DNA from: an uncultured Veillonella sp.
GTDB lineage: Bacteria > Bacillota > Negativicutes > Veillonellales > Veillonellaceae
Reading direction: 5' to 3'
Length of the DNA stretch: 11,751 nucleotides
Assembly: GCF_938010505.1 (NCBI RefSeq)
Contig: NZ_CALLVP010000006.1
Coordinates: 1-11,751, forward strand
The position numbers were made by a program, and so were the translations under genes. This document shows positions 1 to 8,120 of this stretch, in pieces (position 1 is the first letter of the stretch; each line of letters starts with the position of its first letter). A model generated the notes under the pieces. The model was not told the DNA's origin and made no database searches. It saw nothing but the letters and a program-made list of their open reading frames with translations.

Positions 1-1
1 G

Positions 2-610
2 AAAGTAGAAATTAATACATCTCTCACGATTCCTGATGAACAGATTATTACAAAATGTATTAATTTTGCTAATATCGTGCTTTCAAAAGAAGATGTAGAC
101 GCCATCGATAAATCCTTAGAACAAACGGATAACGAAGAATTACGAGCTGCTTTTAGAAAAGTACAAATTACGGCTCGAAAGCGTGAAATATATTTAGAGC
201 AGCATGGGTATCATCGTTGTAAGCGATGTGGCATGCACATGGAATCTAAAAAGGAAATTTGTCCTACTTGTGAATATGAATTGCATCGGGCTCATATCAA
301 GGATATTAAGGCGGTTATTAGAAAGTATCCGTACTTTAAATATAGCGACTGTCAGCAGTTTATAAAGTGTAGTTTTCCAGACTTTGCAGAAGCGATGCGG
401 GAATCCATATACTTTTACCTAGATAAGATTTATAAAGGATCTATTAATCGCCGTCATATGTTTATGGTGGCCATGCTCATCACCCATAAAAAGCCTGATG
501 AGTTGACGGATCAGCACGTCATCAATTTGTGTAATAAATATCGATCAAAGTTCCTAGCAGAAGAGGAACAGCGAAAAATTGATTCATTAAATGGGACATT
601 AGAAAAGTAG
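2..610 (+). CDS. dciA: DUF721/DciA-like protein with zinc ribbon, 5' end missing
   Basis: The reading frame is open from base 2 with no start before it, so this is the 3' part (202 codons) of a gene that begins outside the window; the GTG at 77 is an internal Val. Four cysteines form a zinc ribbon, CxxC-x10-CxxC, with codons at 218, 227, 260 and 269. About 110 residues follow it that I do not recognise; they are charged and look helical. DUF721 (DciA) proteins are linked to loading of the replicative helicase DnaB, and Negativicute members carry such a C-terminal ribbon. The call rests mainly on the ribbon and on the position directly before remB and gyrB; the N-terminal DUF721 domain itself is mostly outside the window. 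The stop TAG is followed 13 bases later by remB, so the two are probably co-transcribed. The family is likely; the helicase-loader role is inferred. Confidence 0.72.
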   Translation, partial: KVEINTSLTIPDEQIITKCINFANIVLSKEDVDAIDKSLEQTDNEELRAAFRKVQITARKREIYLEQHGYHRCKRCGMHMESKKEICPTCEYELHRAHIKDIKAVIRKYPYFKYSDCQQFIKCSFPDFAEAMRESIYFYLDKIYKGSINRRHMFMVAMLITHKKPDELTDQHVINLCNKYRSKFLAEEEQRKIDSLNGTLEK

Positions 611-623
611 AGGAGGCATTCCT

Positions 624-872
624 ATGTACGTTCATATTGGAGATACCGTTTCCGTACCTATCGAATCCATTATAACTATGGTGCATGCCAAGGGTGGAAA
701 GTCCCATAAAAGTCCTATTCATCATTATGAAACGCTAGAATATATCGCCATGGTACCAGAGGAGCAAATCAAGACGTATGTGGTCACTGATGATTGTGTT
801 TATGGATCTGGTATCAGTATTAAGACTTTAATGAGGCGGATTGATGAGTTTTATAGTATAATAAGAAGATAA
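624..872 (+). CDS. remB: RemB/DUF370 family regulator
   Basis: This 82-residue protein begins MYVHIGDTVSVPIESIITM, the typical opening of the DUF370 (RemA/RemB) family, and its length is normal (B. subtilis RemB/YaaB is about 81 residues). In B. subtilis yaaB lies between recF and gyrB, the same place as here. RemA is a DNA-binding activator of extracellular-matrix genes and RemB a related small protein; its role in this organism is unknown. The centre (YETLEYIAMVPEEQIKTYVV) and the tail (SIKTLMRRI) also fit the family. A strong ribosome binding site, AGGAGG at 611-616, lies 7 bases before the ATG. The gene is tightly packed between the dciA-like gene and gyrB. An antisense frame at 522-725 is a shadow. 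Confidence 0.85.
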   Translation: MYVHIGDTVSVPIESIITMVHAKGGKSHKSPIHHYETLEYIAMVPEEQIKTYVVTDDCVYGSGISIKTLMRRIDEFYSIIRR

Positions 873-881
873 AGTTTAATC

Positions 882-919
882 CTGTACATGTTTTGTCACT
901 TTATTTCAATCAAGTACAG
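882..919. repeat. Inverted repeat in the gyrB leader
   Basis: CTGTACATG (882-890) and CAAGTACAG (911-919) are inverted copies matching at 8 of 9 positions, separated by 20 bases. They flank the -35-like TTGTCA, and the right arm overlaps the possible -10 element of gyrB. The repeat could be an operator or a weak mRNA hairpin. I do not recognise the motif. Confidence 0.45.
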
Positions 920-920
920 T
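893..920 (+). promoter_or_regulatory. Possible gyrB promoter
   Basis: TTGTCA (893-898) is separated by 16 bases from TACAGT (915-920). An overlapping TATGAT at 920-925 is a better -10 hexamer but sits 21 bases from TTGTCA. A transcript starting near 927-932 would have a leader of only about 20 bases before the gyrB ATG. The 77-base gap here is the largest within the dciA-remB-gyrB-lysP run, which fits an extra promoter for gyrB. Confidence 0.35.
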
Positions 921-949
921 ATGATAGATTGTTAGGAGGAGTTTGTTTC

Positions 950-2851
950 ATGCCTGAACAAAATTATGGCGCTCAGAATATTCAAGTTCTTGAGGGTCTA
1001 GACGCGGTGCGTAAACGCCCAGGGATGTATATTGGTAGTACGTCTGCTCGTGGTTTGCATCACCTCGTATACGAAGTTGTAGATAACTCTGTAGACGAAG
1101 CGCTTGCTGGTTACGCTACACATATCGAAGTATCCATCAATCCAGATAACAGTGTTACCGTTGTCGATGATGGTCGTGGTATTCCAACAGGAATGCATGA
1201 ATCTGGTATGTCTGCGGTAGAGCTAGTATTAACGAAATTGCATGCAGGTGGTAAATTCGGCGGTGGCGGCTACAAGGTATCTGGTGGTCTTCACGGTGTA
1301 GGTATTTCCGTAGTCAATGCGTTGAGTGAATGGACTAAGGTTCAAGTAGCCCAAAACAATATCATTCAAGAAATTACCTTTGCTCGTGGTCATAAGACTT
1401 CCGAGTTGCACGAAATCGGCAAGGCTGAAGGTACTGGCACTACAGTTATTTTCAAGCCAGATGCTGAGATCTTTGAAACTATTGTATTCAGCTTTGATAC
1501 CTTGAAAATGCGTTTACAAGAATTGGCATTCCTTAACAAAGGTCTTCGCATTACATTGAGCGATTTGCGCTTAGAGGAACCTCGTGTTGAAAGCTTCCAC
1601 TATGAAGGTGGTTTGAGCTCTTTCATTACATTCTTGAACGAAAATAAAGAAGCAGTTAACCCAACTGTTATCAATATTGAAAATACAAAAGATGACGTAG
1701 TTGTAGACGTAGCATTGCAGTATAACGATAGCTATAGTGAAAACTTGTTGTCCTTCGTAAATAATATCAACACTATTGATGGTGGTACTCATCTATCTGG
1801 TTTCCGTGCTGCCTTGACTCGTACCCTCAATGATTACGGCCGTAAATCTGGTTTGATCAAGGAAAATGAGTCTAATCTTTCCGGTGAGGACGTACGTGAA
1901 GGTTTGACAGCTGTTGTATCTGTGAAAGTTTTGGAACCTCAATTTGAAGGCCAAACAAAAACTAAACTGGGCAATAGCGAAGTTAAAGGTATTACCGACG
2001 TTATCGTGTCTGATGGTCTTAAAACATTCTTTGAAGAACATCCACAAGATGCGAAGAAAATTATCGAAAAAGCAACGATGGCAAGCCGTGCTCGAGAGGC
2101 CGCTCGTAAAGCCCGCGACCTAACTCGCCGTAAAAATGCGTTGGAAGTATCTAGCCTTCCTGGTAAATTGGCGGACTGCTCCGAAAAAGATACATCTATG
2201 ACTGAAATTTATCTAGTCGAAGGTGATTCTGCGGGCGGTTCTGCTAAACAAGGTCGTGACCGTCGTTACCAAGCAATTTTGCCATTGCGTGGTAAGATTC
2301 TTAACGTAGAAAAGGCACGCCTTGATAAGATTTTGGCTAATAACGAAATTCGCTCCATGATTACCGCTTTTGGTACTGGAATTGGGGAAGAATTCGATAT
2401 TACAAAATCCCGTTATAACAAGATTATCATCATGACAGATGCGGACGTTGACGGCGCTCACATTCGTACATTGTTATTAACATTCTTCTACCGTTATATG
2501 AAACCATTGGTAGAGGAAGGCCATATCTATATTGCCCAACCACCTTTGTACCAAATCAAGAAGGGCAAGTCTCACTGGTATGTATACTCTGATGCAGAGT
2601 TGACTGCTAAACTTGATGAAGTAGGCCGCGATGGCACTACAATTCAACGTTATAAAGGTTTAGGTGAAATGAATCCTGAACAATTATGGGAAACTACAAT
2701 GAACCCTGAAAATCGTACGATTTTACAAGTTAGTTTAGAAGATTCCATCGAAGCTGATAAAATCTTTACGGTCCTCATGGGGGATAAGGTAGAGCCTCGT
2801 CGTAAATTTATTGAAGATAACGCAAAATACGTGCGTAATTTAGATTTGTAA
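950..2851 (+). CDS. gyrB: DNA gyrase subunit B
   Basis: This is the ATPase subunit of DNA gyrase, which with GyrA introduces negative supercoils. The 633-residue protein has the normal length for GyrB without the enterobacterial insertion. The N-terminal GHKL ATPase shows E42, N46, D73 and the GRG loop at 75-77, with the ATP lid AGGKFGGGGYKVSGGLHGVG; numbering here coincides with E. coli. The TOPRIM domain has EGDSAGG at 424-430 and DADVDGAH with metal-binding D497/D499/D501. The C-terminal part has QRYKGLGEMNPEQLW. The ATG at 950 is chosen because AGGAGGAG (934-941) lies 8 bases before it; an in-frame TTG at 893 would add 19 residues unlike GyrB and place the ribosome site inside the gene. 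The lysine permease gene follows 10 bases after the stop, not gyrA. No resistance-type change is evident at the D426 position. Confidence 0.98.
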   Translation: MPEQNYGAQNIQVLEGLDAVRKRPGMYIGSTSARGLHHLVYEVVDNSVDEALAGYATHIEVSINPDNSVTVVDDGRGIPTGMHESGMSAVELVLTKLHAGGKFGGGGYKVSGGLHGVGISVVNALSEWTKVQVAQNNIIQEITFARGHKTSELHEIGKAEGTGTTVIFKPDAEIFETIVFSFDTLKMRLQELAFLNKGLRITLSDLRLEEPRVESFHYEGGLSSFITFLNENKEAVNPTVINIENTKDDVVVDVALQYNDSYSENLLSFVNNINTIDGGTHLSGFRAALTRTLNDYGRKSGLIKENESNLSGEDVREGLTAVVSVKVLEPQFEGQTKTKLGNSEVKGITDVIVSDGLKTFFEEHPQDAKKIIEKATMASRAREAARKARDLTRRKNALEVSSLPGKLADCSEKDTSMTEIYLVEGDSAGGSAKQGRDRRYQAILPLRGKILNVEKARLDKILANNEIRSMITAFGTGIGEEFDITKSRYNKIIIMTDADVDGAHIRTLLLTFFYRYMKPLVEEGHIYIAQPPLYQIKKGKSHWYVYSDAELTAKLDEVGRDGTTIQRYKGLGEMNPEQLWETTMNPENRTILQVSLEDSIEADKIFTVLMGDKVEPRRKFIEDNAKYVRNLDL

Positions 2852-2861
2852 GAGGTGACCC

Positions 2862-4343
2862 ATGTCTGATAATCATAATAATAACGTAGAGTTTACGTCT
2901 AACAAAGATCAACACCTAAAACGTTCCCTAAAGGCGCGTCATATGAATATGATCGCTTTGGGTGGTGCTATCGGTACAGGTTTATTCGTTGCTGGTGGTG
3001 AAGTCGTAAGTACAGCTGGCCCTGGTGGTGCTCTTGTAGCTTACGGTCTCATTGGTATCATGGTTTATTTCCTTATGACATCTCTTGGGGAAATGGCCAC
3101 ATATTTACCAATTCCAGGTTCCTTCGGGACTTATGCAAAACGTTATGTAGATCCTGCCTTTGGGTTTGCCTTAGGTTGGAACTACTGGTTTAACTGGGCT
3201 ATTACTTTGGCTGCTGAAGTATTAGCAGGGGCGCTTATCATGAAATATTGGTTTCCTGATGTGCCTGCCATTGTATGGTCTGCTCTGTTTTTGCTCATTT
3301 TATTCGGTTTGAACTATTTATCTACTCGTTCCTTTGGTGAAAGTGAATATGTGTTCTCTAGCATCAAGGTGATTACCGTATTCGTATTCCTATTCTGTGG
3401 CTTTATGCTTATCTTTGGCATAGGTGGCACATCTCCAGGATTTGCGAACTGGACCGTAGGAGAAGCTCCATTTGTAGGTGGTTGGGAATCTATTCTCGCT
3501 ATCTTTATGGTGGCAGGATTCTCCTTCCAAGGTACTGAACTTATCGGCGTAGCCGCTGGTGAAGCGGAAGACCCTGAAAAGAACGTGCCAAAAGCGATTA
3601 ATACAATCTTCTGGCGTATTCTATTGTTCTATATCGGTGCTTTCACGGTTATCGGTTTCTTGATTCCGTACACAGATCCAAATTTGTTGAACTCTAGTGT
3701 AGAGAACGTATCTATTTCTCCATTTACACTCGTATTTGACCGCTTTGGTTTTGCCTTTGCTGCTAGCTTTATCAATGCTATTATCTTAACGGCTGTATTG
3801 AGTGCTGGTAACTCTGGTTTGTACTCTTCTACGCGTATGCTGTATGCACTCGCTAAGGAAGGTCAAGCACCTCAAATTTTTGCTAAGTTAAATAAACGCG
3901 GCGTTCCAGTGCCTGCGTTAATCTTAACGACAGCAATCGGTTTATTTGCATTCCTTACAAGCTTTATTGGCGAAGGTACAGCTTATACATGGATTGTTAA
4001 TATCTCTGGTTTATGCGGTTTCATCGCATGGGTTGGTATCGCAGTATCTCATTATCGTTTCCGCCGCGCTTTCATTGCTCAAGGAAGAGATCTTAGTGAA
4101 TTGCCATACAAAGCGTGGTTATTCCCAGTTGGCCCAATCTTGGCGTTCATTCTTTGCGTCATCATCATTGCTGGTCAAAACTACTCCGCTTTCACAGGCG
4201 ACACAATCGACTGGTACGGCGTATCCGTTGCGTACATTGGCTTGCCAATCTTCTTCGCAGTTTACCTTGGTTACAAATATCTCAACAAAACTAAACTTGT
4301 GCCGTTGAAAGAAGTTAACCTTGATCGTGACTTCGATAGATAA
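2862..4343 (+). CDS. lysP: Lysine-specific permease (LysP-like)
   Basis: This 493-residue membrane protein of the APC superfamily (amino acid transporter family) matches E. coli LysP along its whole length as I recall it, including LKARHMNMIALGGAIGTGLF near residues 23-42, then GFALGWNYW, GFSFQGTELIGVAAGE, SPFTLVF, LTAVLSAGNSG, FIAWVGIAVSHYRFRR and GQNYSAF. Twelve transmembrane segments are expected. LysP imports lysine by proton symport; in E. coli it also senses lysine for CadC, but no cad genes are in this window. Other basic or neutral amino acids cannot be excluded as substrates. The ATG is preceded by AGAGGTG (2851-2857). The gene starts 10 bases after gyrB and ends at a terminator, so it is probably read from a gyrB transcript. 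With so short a gap there is no room for a lysine riboswitch. Confidence 0.88.
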   Translation: MSDNHNNNVEFTSNKDQHLKRSLKARHMNMIALGGAIGTGLFVAGGEVVSTAGPGGALVAYGLIGIMVYFLMTSLGEMATYLPIPGSFGTYAKRYVDPAFGFALGWNYWFNWAITLAAEVLAGALIMKYWFPDVPAIVWSALFLLILFGLNYLSTRSFGESEYVFSSIKVITVFVFLFCGFMLIFGIGGTSPGFANWTVGEAPFVGGWESILAIFMVAGFSFQGTELIGVAAGEAEDPEKNVPKAINTIFWRILLFYIGAFTVIGFLIPYTDPNLLNSSVENVSISPFTLVFDRFGFAFAASFINAIILTAVLSAGNSGLYSSTRMLYALAKEGQAPQIFAKLNKRGVPVPALILTTAIGLFAFLTSFIGEGTAYTWIVNISGLCGFIAWVGIAVSHYRFRRAFIAQGRDLSELPYKAWLFPVGPILAFILCVIIIAGQNYSAFTGDTIDWYGVSVAYIGLPIFFAVYLGYKYLNKTKLVPLKEVNLDRDFDR

Positions 4344-4381
4344 TGGTTGATTCAATCAATAGTTAATTAATAAGACATAAT

Positions 4382-4434
4382 AAAATCCTACTTAATCTAT
4401 TCTTTCCTGTGAAAGTATGGTTAAGTAGGATTTT
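4382..4434 (+). terminator. Intrinsic terminator after lysP
   Basis: AAAATCCTACTTAA (4382-4395) pairs perfectly over 14 bp with TTAAGTAGGATTTT (4421-4434), and the T run ends the stem. The loop holds a second small hairpin, CTTTC (4402-4406) with GAAAG (4411-4415). It probably ends the dciA-remB-gyrB-lysP transcript. Confidence 0.88.
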
Positions 4435-4452
4435 TATTATTTATGAATAGTA

Positions 4453-4482
4453 TTAGAATTTTTTATAGTTATATTGTATGAT
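4453..4482 (+). promoter_or_regulatory. Possible promoter of the ybjQ-family gene
   Basis: TTAGAA (4453-4458) and TATGAT (4477-4482) are 18 bases apart in very AT-rich DNA between the lysP terminator and the next gene. The -10 is good and the -35 weak. A promoter is expected here because the gene follows a strong terminator. Confidence 0.4.
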
Positions 4483-4520
4483 ATATATGATAATTGTTTT
4501 TATATAAAGAGGAGCGACTT

Positions 4521-4838
4521 ATGATTATTACAACAACTATGCATGTAGAAAACAGACCTGTACAAGAGTACAAAGGTGTTGTATTTGGTGAAGTAGTAGA
4601 AGGTCGTAATTTCGTAAAAGACTTTATGTCTGGCATTCGCGACATCGTTGGTGGTCGTAGTGCTAGTTATGAAGATTCTTTGATGAAAGCTCGCCAAGCA
4701 GCTCTTGATGAAATGGCTAAACGTGCTAAAGATCTTGGTGCTAATGGTGTTATTGGCGTATCCTTTGAATATAATACATTGGGTCAAAATGGCGGCATGC
4801 TCATGATTACATGTACAGGCACTGCTGTAGTACTTTAA
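4521..4838 (+). CDS. ybjQ: YbjQ/UPF0145 family protein
   Basis: This 105-residue protein belongs to the YbjQ (UPF0145, DUF74) family, annotated as a putative heavy-metal-binding domain; no firm biological function is known to me. It matches E. coli YbjQ in length and key stretches: EYKGVVFGEV, the signature GIRDIVGGRSASYE, the helix LMKARQAALDEMAKRAKDLGANGVIGV and the tail GQNGGMLMITCTGTAV. There is no signal peptide or membrane segment, so it should be cytoplasmic. The ATG at 4521 is chosen over an in-frame TTG at 4494 because AAGAGGAG (4507-4514) lies 6 bases before it and homologues start there. The gene is monocistronic, between its own promoter region and a terminator, and converges on the efflux operon. 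The frame antisense to it is a shadow. Confidence 0.93.
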   Translation: MIITTTMHVENRPVQEYKGVVFGEVVEGRNFVKDFMSGIRDIVGGRSASYEDSLMKARQAALDEMAKRAKDLGANGVIGVSFEYNTLGQNGGMLMITCTGTAVVL

Positions 4839-4897
4839 TACCAAATAAAAAACGACAAATCAAATAAGACAAACTAAATAAATAAACAAAATAAAAC

Positions 4898-4953
4898 AAA
4901 ATCCCTTAATCGATGTTAAAGCGTAAAACTTTTACAAAGATTAGGGGATTTTT
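4898..4953. terminator. Two-way terminator between ybjQ and the efflux operon
   Basis: AAAATCCCTTAATC (4898-4911) pairs with GATTAGGGGATTTT (4939-4952) over 14 bp with one G-U pair, followed by T on the + strand. Read on the - strand the stem ends in GGGATTTTGTTTTATTTTG, also a usable U tract. A small inner hairpin GTAAA/TTTAC lies at 4923-4935. It fits the convergent ends of ybjQ and the RND gene. Confidence 0.85.
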
Positions 4954-5010
4954 ACTAAGGAAATGAAGTTACTAGTTAATGTTAGATTTTATGACGTTAC
5001 GTAAATAGTA

Positions 5011-5056
5011 GTTATTTCGTTAGGAAAATATTAAATATTTCATTAGGTTAATATTA
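5011..5056. repeat. Two tandem 23-bp units beside the RND stop codon
   Basis: Units 5011-5033 and 5034-5056 match at 18 of 23 positions and share TATTTC, TTAGG and ATATTA. A third partial copy (GTTATTTT, from 5057) runs over the stop codon of the RND gene. It looks like a small tandem duplication; no function is apparent. Confidence 0.5.
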
Positions 5057-5057
5057 G

Positions 5058-8000
5058 TTATTTTACCTTATACCAGCTCGCGTACATGACTGGCAATACG
5101 ATGAGTGTGAGTACCGTTGCCACGAGTAAGCCGCCACTAAAGGCGATGGCAAGTGGGCTCCAGAATACAGAGCCCATGAGCGGAATCATACCTAAAATCG
5201 CTGCGATAGCGGTGAGCATGATAGGGCGGAAACGAAGTGTAGCGGAGTTGATAATCGCTTCACGAGGTTCTTGGCCTTCTGCTTTGTGGATTTCGATTTG
5301 GTCTAACAAGATAATGGAGTTACGGATGATCATACCCGAGAGGGCGATAATTCCTAGAATGGCCATAAAGCCTAACGGCGTTCTCGTAATATTCAGTGCC
5401 AATACGACACCAATGAGACCAAGTGGAGCTGTGAGTAAAGCCATTACCATGAGAGCGATACGCTTCAATTGGAACATGAGGATTGTCATGATTACAAAGA
5501 GCATAATCGGCATTGGTAGTAATAGTTTTTGGACCGCAGTTACGCTCTTTTCAGCGGCGCCGTCTAGTTCAATGGTATACCCAGCAGGTAAAGAGTTACG
5601 AACGTCTTGTAAGGATTGATATACTTCTTTAGTTTTAGCATTGCCTAAAACGCCTGCTTTTACATTGGCATGAACACTGATGGTAGGCATCATGTTGCGA
5701 TGCCAGATGATACCATCCTCTTGAGTCATAGAAATCGTTGCAATTTGGTTAAGTGGTACGTAGGATCCGTTTCCTGTTTGAATCGGTAAGGAAGAAAGAG
5801 CACTTAAATTGTGCTGTTCATTGCCACCTAAACGGAATGTAACAGGAATAGTTTGGTTACCCTCGTAGTATTCACCAGCTTTTGTACCAGATAATAGACT
5901 TTGTAAGTGCAAGGAAACAGCGTAACTATCGACACCGAGTAGGCGTGCCTTGTTCGGATCGATGTGAATATTGGCTACAGGTTCTGTATCTGGCCAGTCA
6001 AAGGCGATATTTTGTAAGTCTTTATCGTCTTGCATTTTTGCTTTTACTTGGTTGGCAATTTCTTTTACCACTTTTTGATCAGGACCAGCTACGCGGAGCA
6101 TAACTGGATATTTAGATGGAGGCCCAATTTGTACAAATTGCGCATTTACAAGGGCTGATGGGAATTGTTCATTTAAATAAGATGTTAATTCATCATATAG
6201 TTTGTCTCGATTCTCTAAGGATTTTGTAACGATCACATATTGTAAGAAATTGTTTCGTTGCAATTCAGGTTCCAAGGTGAGAACGAAACGAGGAGAACCT
6301 TCTCCAATACTGGATGTAAAAGTTGAAATCCGTTCGTCACCTTGTAAATGTTCGTCGATGAGTTTTGCTTGGTTAGCGGTGTACTCGATAGACGAGCTTT
6401 GAGGAAACTGCATGGATATAATGATTTCATTACGCGTTGATGATGGGAAAAATTCCTGTTTAATCAATGGTAGTGAAAGTAGAGATAACACAAATGCACC
6501 TAAGGTGGCTAGTAATACTATCTTGTGGTGACCTAGAGCCCAATGTAATAGTTTTTCAAACTTTTCATAGAAGGTCACGTTCATTTTGTGCATGATATGG
6601 TCTCGTTTAGTCCATTCCGATTCGGGTTTTGGAGCCTTGTTTTCGATGATTTTATAACCGAGAACAGGGCTGACGAGAACAGAGGCAAACCAAGATAGGA
6701 TGAGTGCCATAAATACAACAATGGATAGAGATTTTGTAAATTCTGCTACCATCCCTTGCGCTAGTGCTAATGGCAATAAGCCTGCACAGGTAATGAGTGT
6801 ACCAGATAGCATAGGGAATGCTGTAGATTGGTAAGCAAAGGTAGCCGATCTAAAGTGGCCCCAACCTTCTTCGAGCTTAACGCTCATCATTTCTACAACG
6901 ATGATGGCATCGTCTACGAGGAGGCCTAGTGATAAGATGAGGGCACCAAGACTAACCTTGTGTAAGTAAATGCCGCTTTCATACATTAAGATAAAGGTAG
7001 TAGACACAACCACTGGAATGGTGAGAGCTACAACGATACCTGTTCGTAAGCCAAGAGATGCAAAGCTTACAAGCAATACGATGGCGATGGCTTCAAATAA
7101 GGATTGAGAGAAATCGCCGATAGATTCCTTAACGATGTGAGGCTGATTCGATACTTGATTGAGTTCAAGGCCTGCAGGAATGGTTTTCTTTAATTCTGCG
7201 AGTTTTTTGTCGATGGCTTCGCCGAATTCGATATTATTGCCCCCTGCATCCATAGAAATGGCGATACCAATGGCTGGTTTGCCTTCAAAGTAGAACTGTG
7301 GATTGCTAGGGTCTTGATATGTCATGGTTACATCAGCTATATCGCCGAGGCGCAGCGTTTGATTGTTGATGCGAAGTGGCATATCTCGCACTGCTTGGGG
7401 ACTATCGAATAGACCATTTACGCGGAGGTATACATTGTTCGTATCCGTCGTTACTACACCAGCTGGGACCATCATACTTTGTTGTTTGAGGGCCGTTAAT
7501 ATCTGTTGAGTACTTATTTTATAGGATGCTAATTTATCCTTATCAATCGTTACATCTAAAGTTTGTTTTTGTACGCCAATGAGGCTGATTTTCTTAACAT
7601 TTGGAACAGATAAGAGCTGACGTTTTAAGTCCTCTGCTTGTTGCCGTTTTTCTTCGTACGAATATTCATCACCGCTGATGGCATAAATAATGCCATATAC
7701 GTCGTCAAACCTATCGTTGATCATCGGCCCTTGAACGCCTTGGGGTAGTGATTTCCATTCGTCGTTGATCATATTCCGCGCTTCTTCCCAGGCGGGACGG
7801 ATTTTATCGGATGGTAAATCTTCTTTCAGATTAATATAAATAATCGATTTGCTGCCGTCTGTAAAAGATTTTGTGTAATCTATGCCAGGAAGGTCGCGTA
7901 ATTTTTCTTCTAGTTTGTCCGTTACCTGATCCGACATTTCTTGAGGGGAAGCCCCTGGCCAAGCAACACCGACCACCATGGTGCGCATCGTAAAGTCTGG

Positions 8001-8120
8001 ATCTTCCATGCGTCCCATATGGGTGAATGAAAAGATACCGAAGGTGAGGAGCACAGCCATGAAGTAGTAGATAATGGACTTGTGTTTGAGAGCCCATTCG
8101 GCTAAGTTAAACTGTTTCAT
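5058..8120 (-). CDS. RND efflux pump, HAE1/AcrB-type permease subunit
   Basis: This 1020-residue protein is a full-length inner-membrane RND transporter, which exports drugs or other small molecules using the proton gradient. The first membrane helix is near residues 12-33, followed by a large periplasmic loop; a second set of helices begins near 335. The proton-relay pair D403/D404 lies in LGLLVDDAIIVVE (transmembrane 4). In transmembrane 10 the usual lysine is replaced by R933 in SGMIIRNSI, as in the MexK/TriC-like branch as I recall it. Two repeat halves, each with a periplasmic loop, give the usual 12-helix layout. Its ATG overlaps the TGA of the adaptor gene (ATGA, 8117-8120) and it has only a weak ribosome site, so translation is probably coupled. 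No outer-membrane channel gene is adjacent; a TolC-type protein from elsewhere would be needed. The substrate cannot be told from sequence. Confidence 0.95.
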   Translation of the reverse strand: MKQFNLAEWALKHKSIIYYFMAVLLTFGIFSFTHMGRMEDPDFTMRTMVVGVAWPGASPQEMSDQVTDKLEEKLRDLPGIDYTKSFTDGSKSIIYINLKEDLPSDKIRPAWEEARNMINDEWKSLPQGVQGPMINDRFDDVYGIIYAISGDEYSYEEKRQQAEDLKRQLLSVPNVKKISLIGVQKQTLDVTIDKDKLASYKISTQQILTALKQQSMMVPAGVVTTDTNNVYLRVNGLFDSPQAVRDMPLRINNQTLRLGDIADVTMTYQDPSNPQFYFEGKPAIGIAISMDAGGNNIEFGEAIDKKLAELKKTIPAGLELNQVSNQPHIVKESIGDFSQSLFEAIAIVLLVSFASLGLRTGIVVALTIPVVVSTTFILMYESGIYLHKVSLGALILSLGLLVDDAIIVVEMMSVKLEEGWGHFRSATFAYQSTAFPMLSGTLITCAGLLPLALAQGMVAEFTKSLSIVVFMALILSWFASVLVSPVLGYKIIENKAPKPESEWTKRDHIMHKMNVTFYEKFEKLLHWALGHHKIVLLATLGAFVLSLLSLPLIKQEFFPSSTRNEIIISMQFPQSSSIEYTANQAKLIDEHLQGDERISTFTSSIGEGSPRFVLTLEPELQRNNFLQYVIVTKSLENRDKLYDELTSYLNEQFPSALVNAQFVQIGPPSKYPVMLRVAGPDQKVVKEIANQVKAKMQDDKDLQNIAFDWPDTEPVANIHIDPNKARLLGVDSYAVSLHLQSLLSGTKAGEYYEGNQTIPVTFRLGGNEQHNLSALSSLPIQTGNGSYVPLNQIATISMTQEDGIIWHRNMMPTISVHANVKAGVLGNAKTKEVYQSLQDVRNSLPAGYTIELDGAAEKSVTAVQKLLLPMPIMLFVIMTILMFQLKRIALMVMALLTAPLGLIGVVLALNITRTPLGFMAILGIIALSGMIIRNSIILLDQIEIHKAEGQEPREAIINSATLRFRPIMLTAIAAILGMIPLMGSVFWSPLAIAFSGGLLVATVLTLIVLPVMYASWYKVK

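Noticed and set aside
77..610. A complete 177-residue protein starting at the GTG at 77
   Set aside because: The frame is open back to base 2, and no ribosome binding site precedes the GTG. The gene more likely starts outside the window.
893..949. A 19-residue N-terminal extension of GyrB from TTG at 893
   Set aside because: The AGGAGGAG ribosome site (934-941) would be inside the gene, and the GyrB family starts at the ATG at 950.
2849..2862. A lysine riboswitch before the lysine permease
   Set aside because: Only 10 bases separate it from gyrB, far too short for an L-box.
4500..4844. A 114-residue frame antisense to the ybjQ-family gene
   Set aside because: The sense frame has a clear family match and ribosome site; the antisense translation resembles nothing I know and is rich in His, Ser and Thr, as shadows often are.
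5086..5619. A 177-residue + strand frame opposite the 3' end of the RND gene
   Set aside because: It is the complement of conserved transmembrane coding sequence and has no ribosome site or family features.
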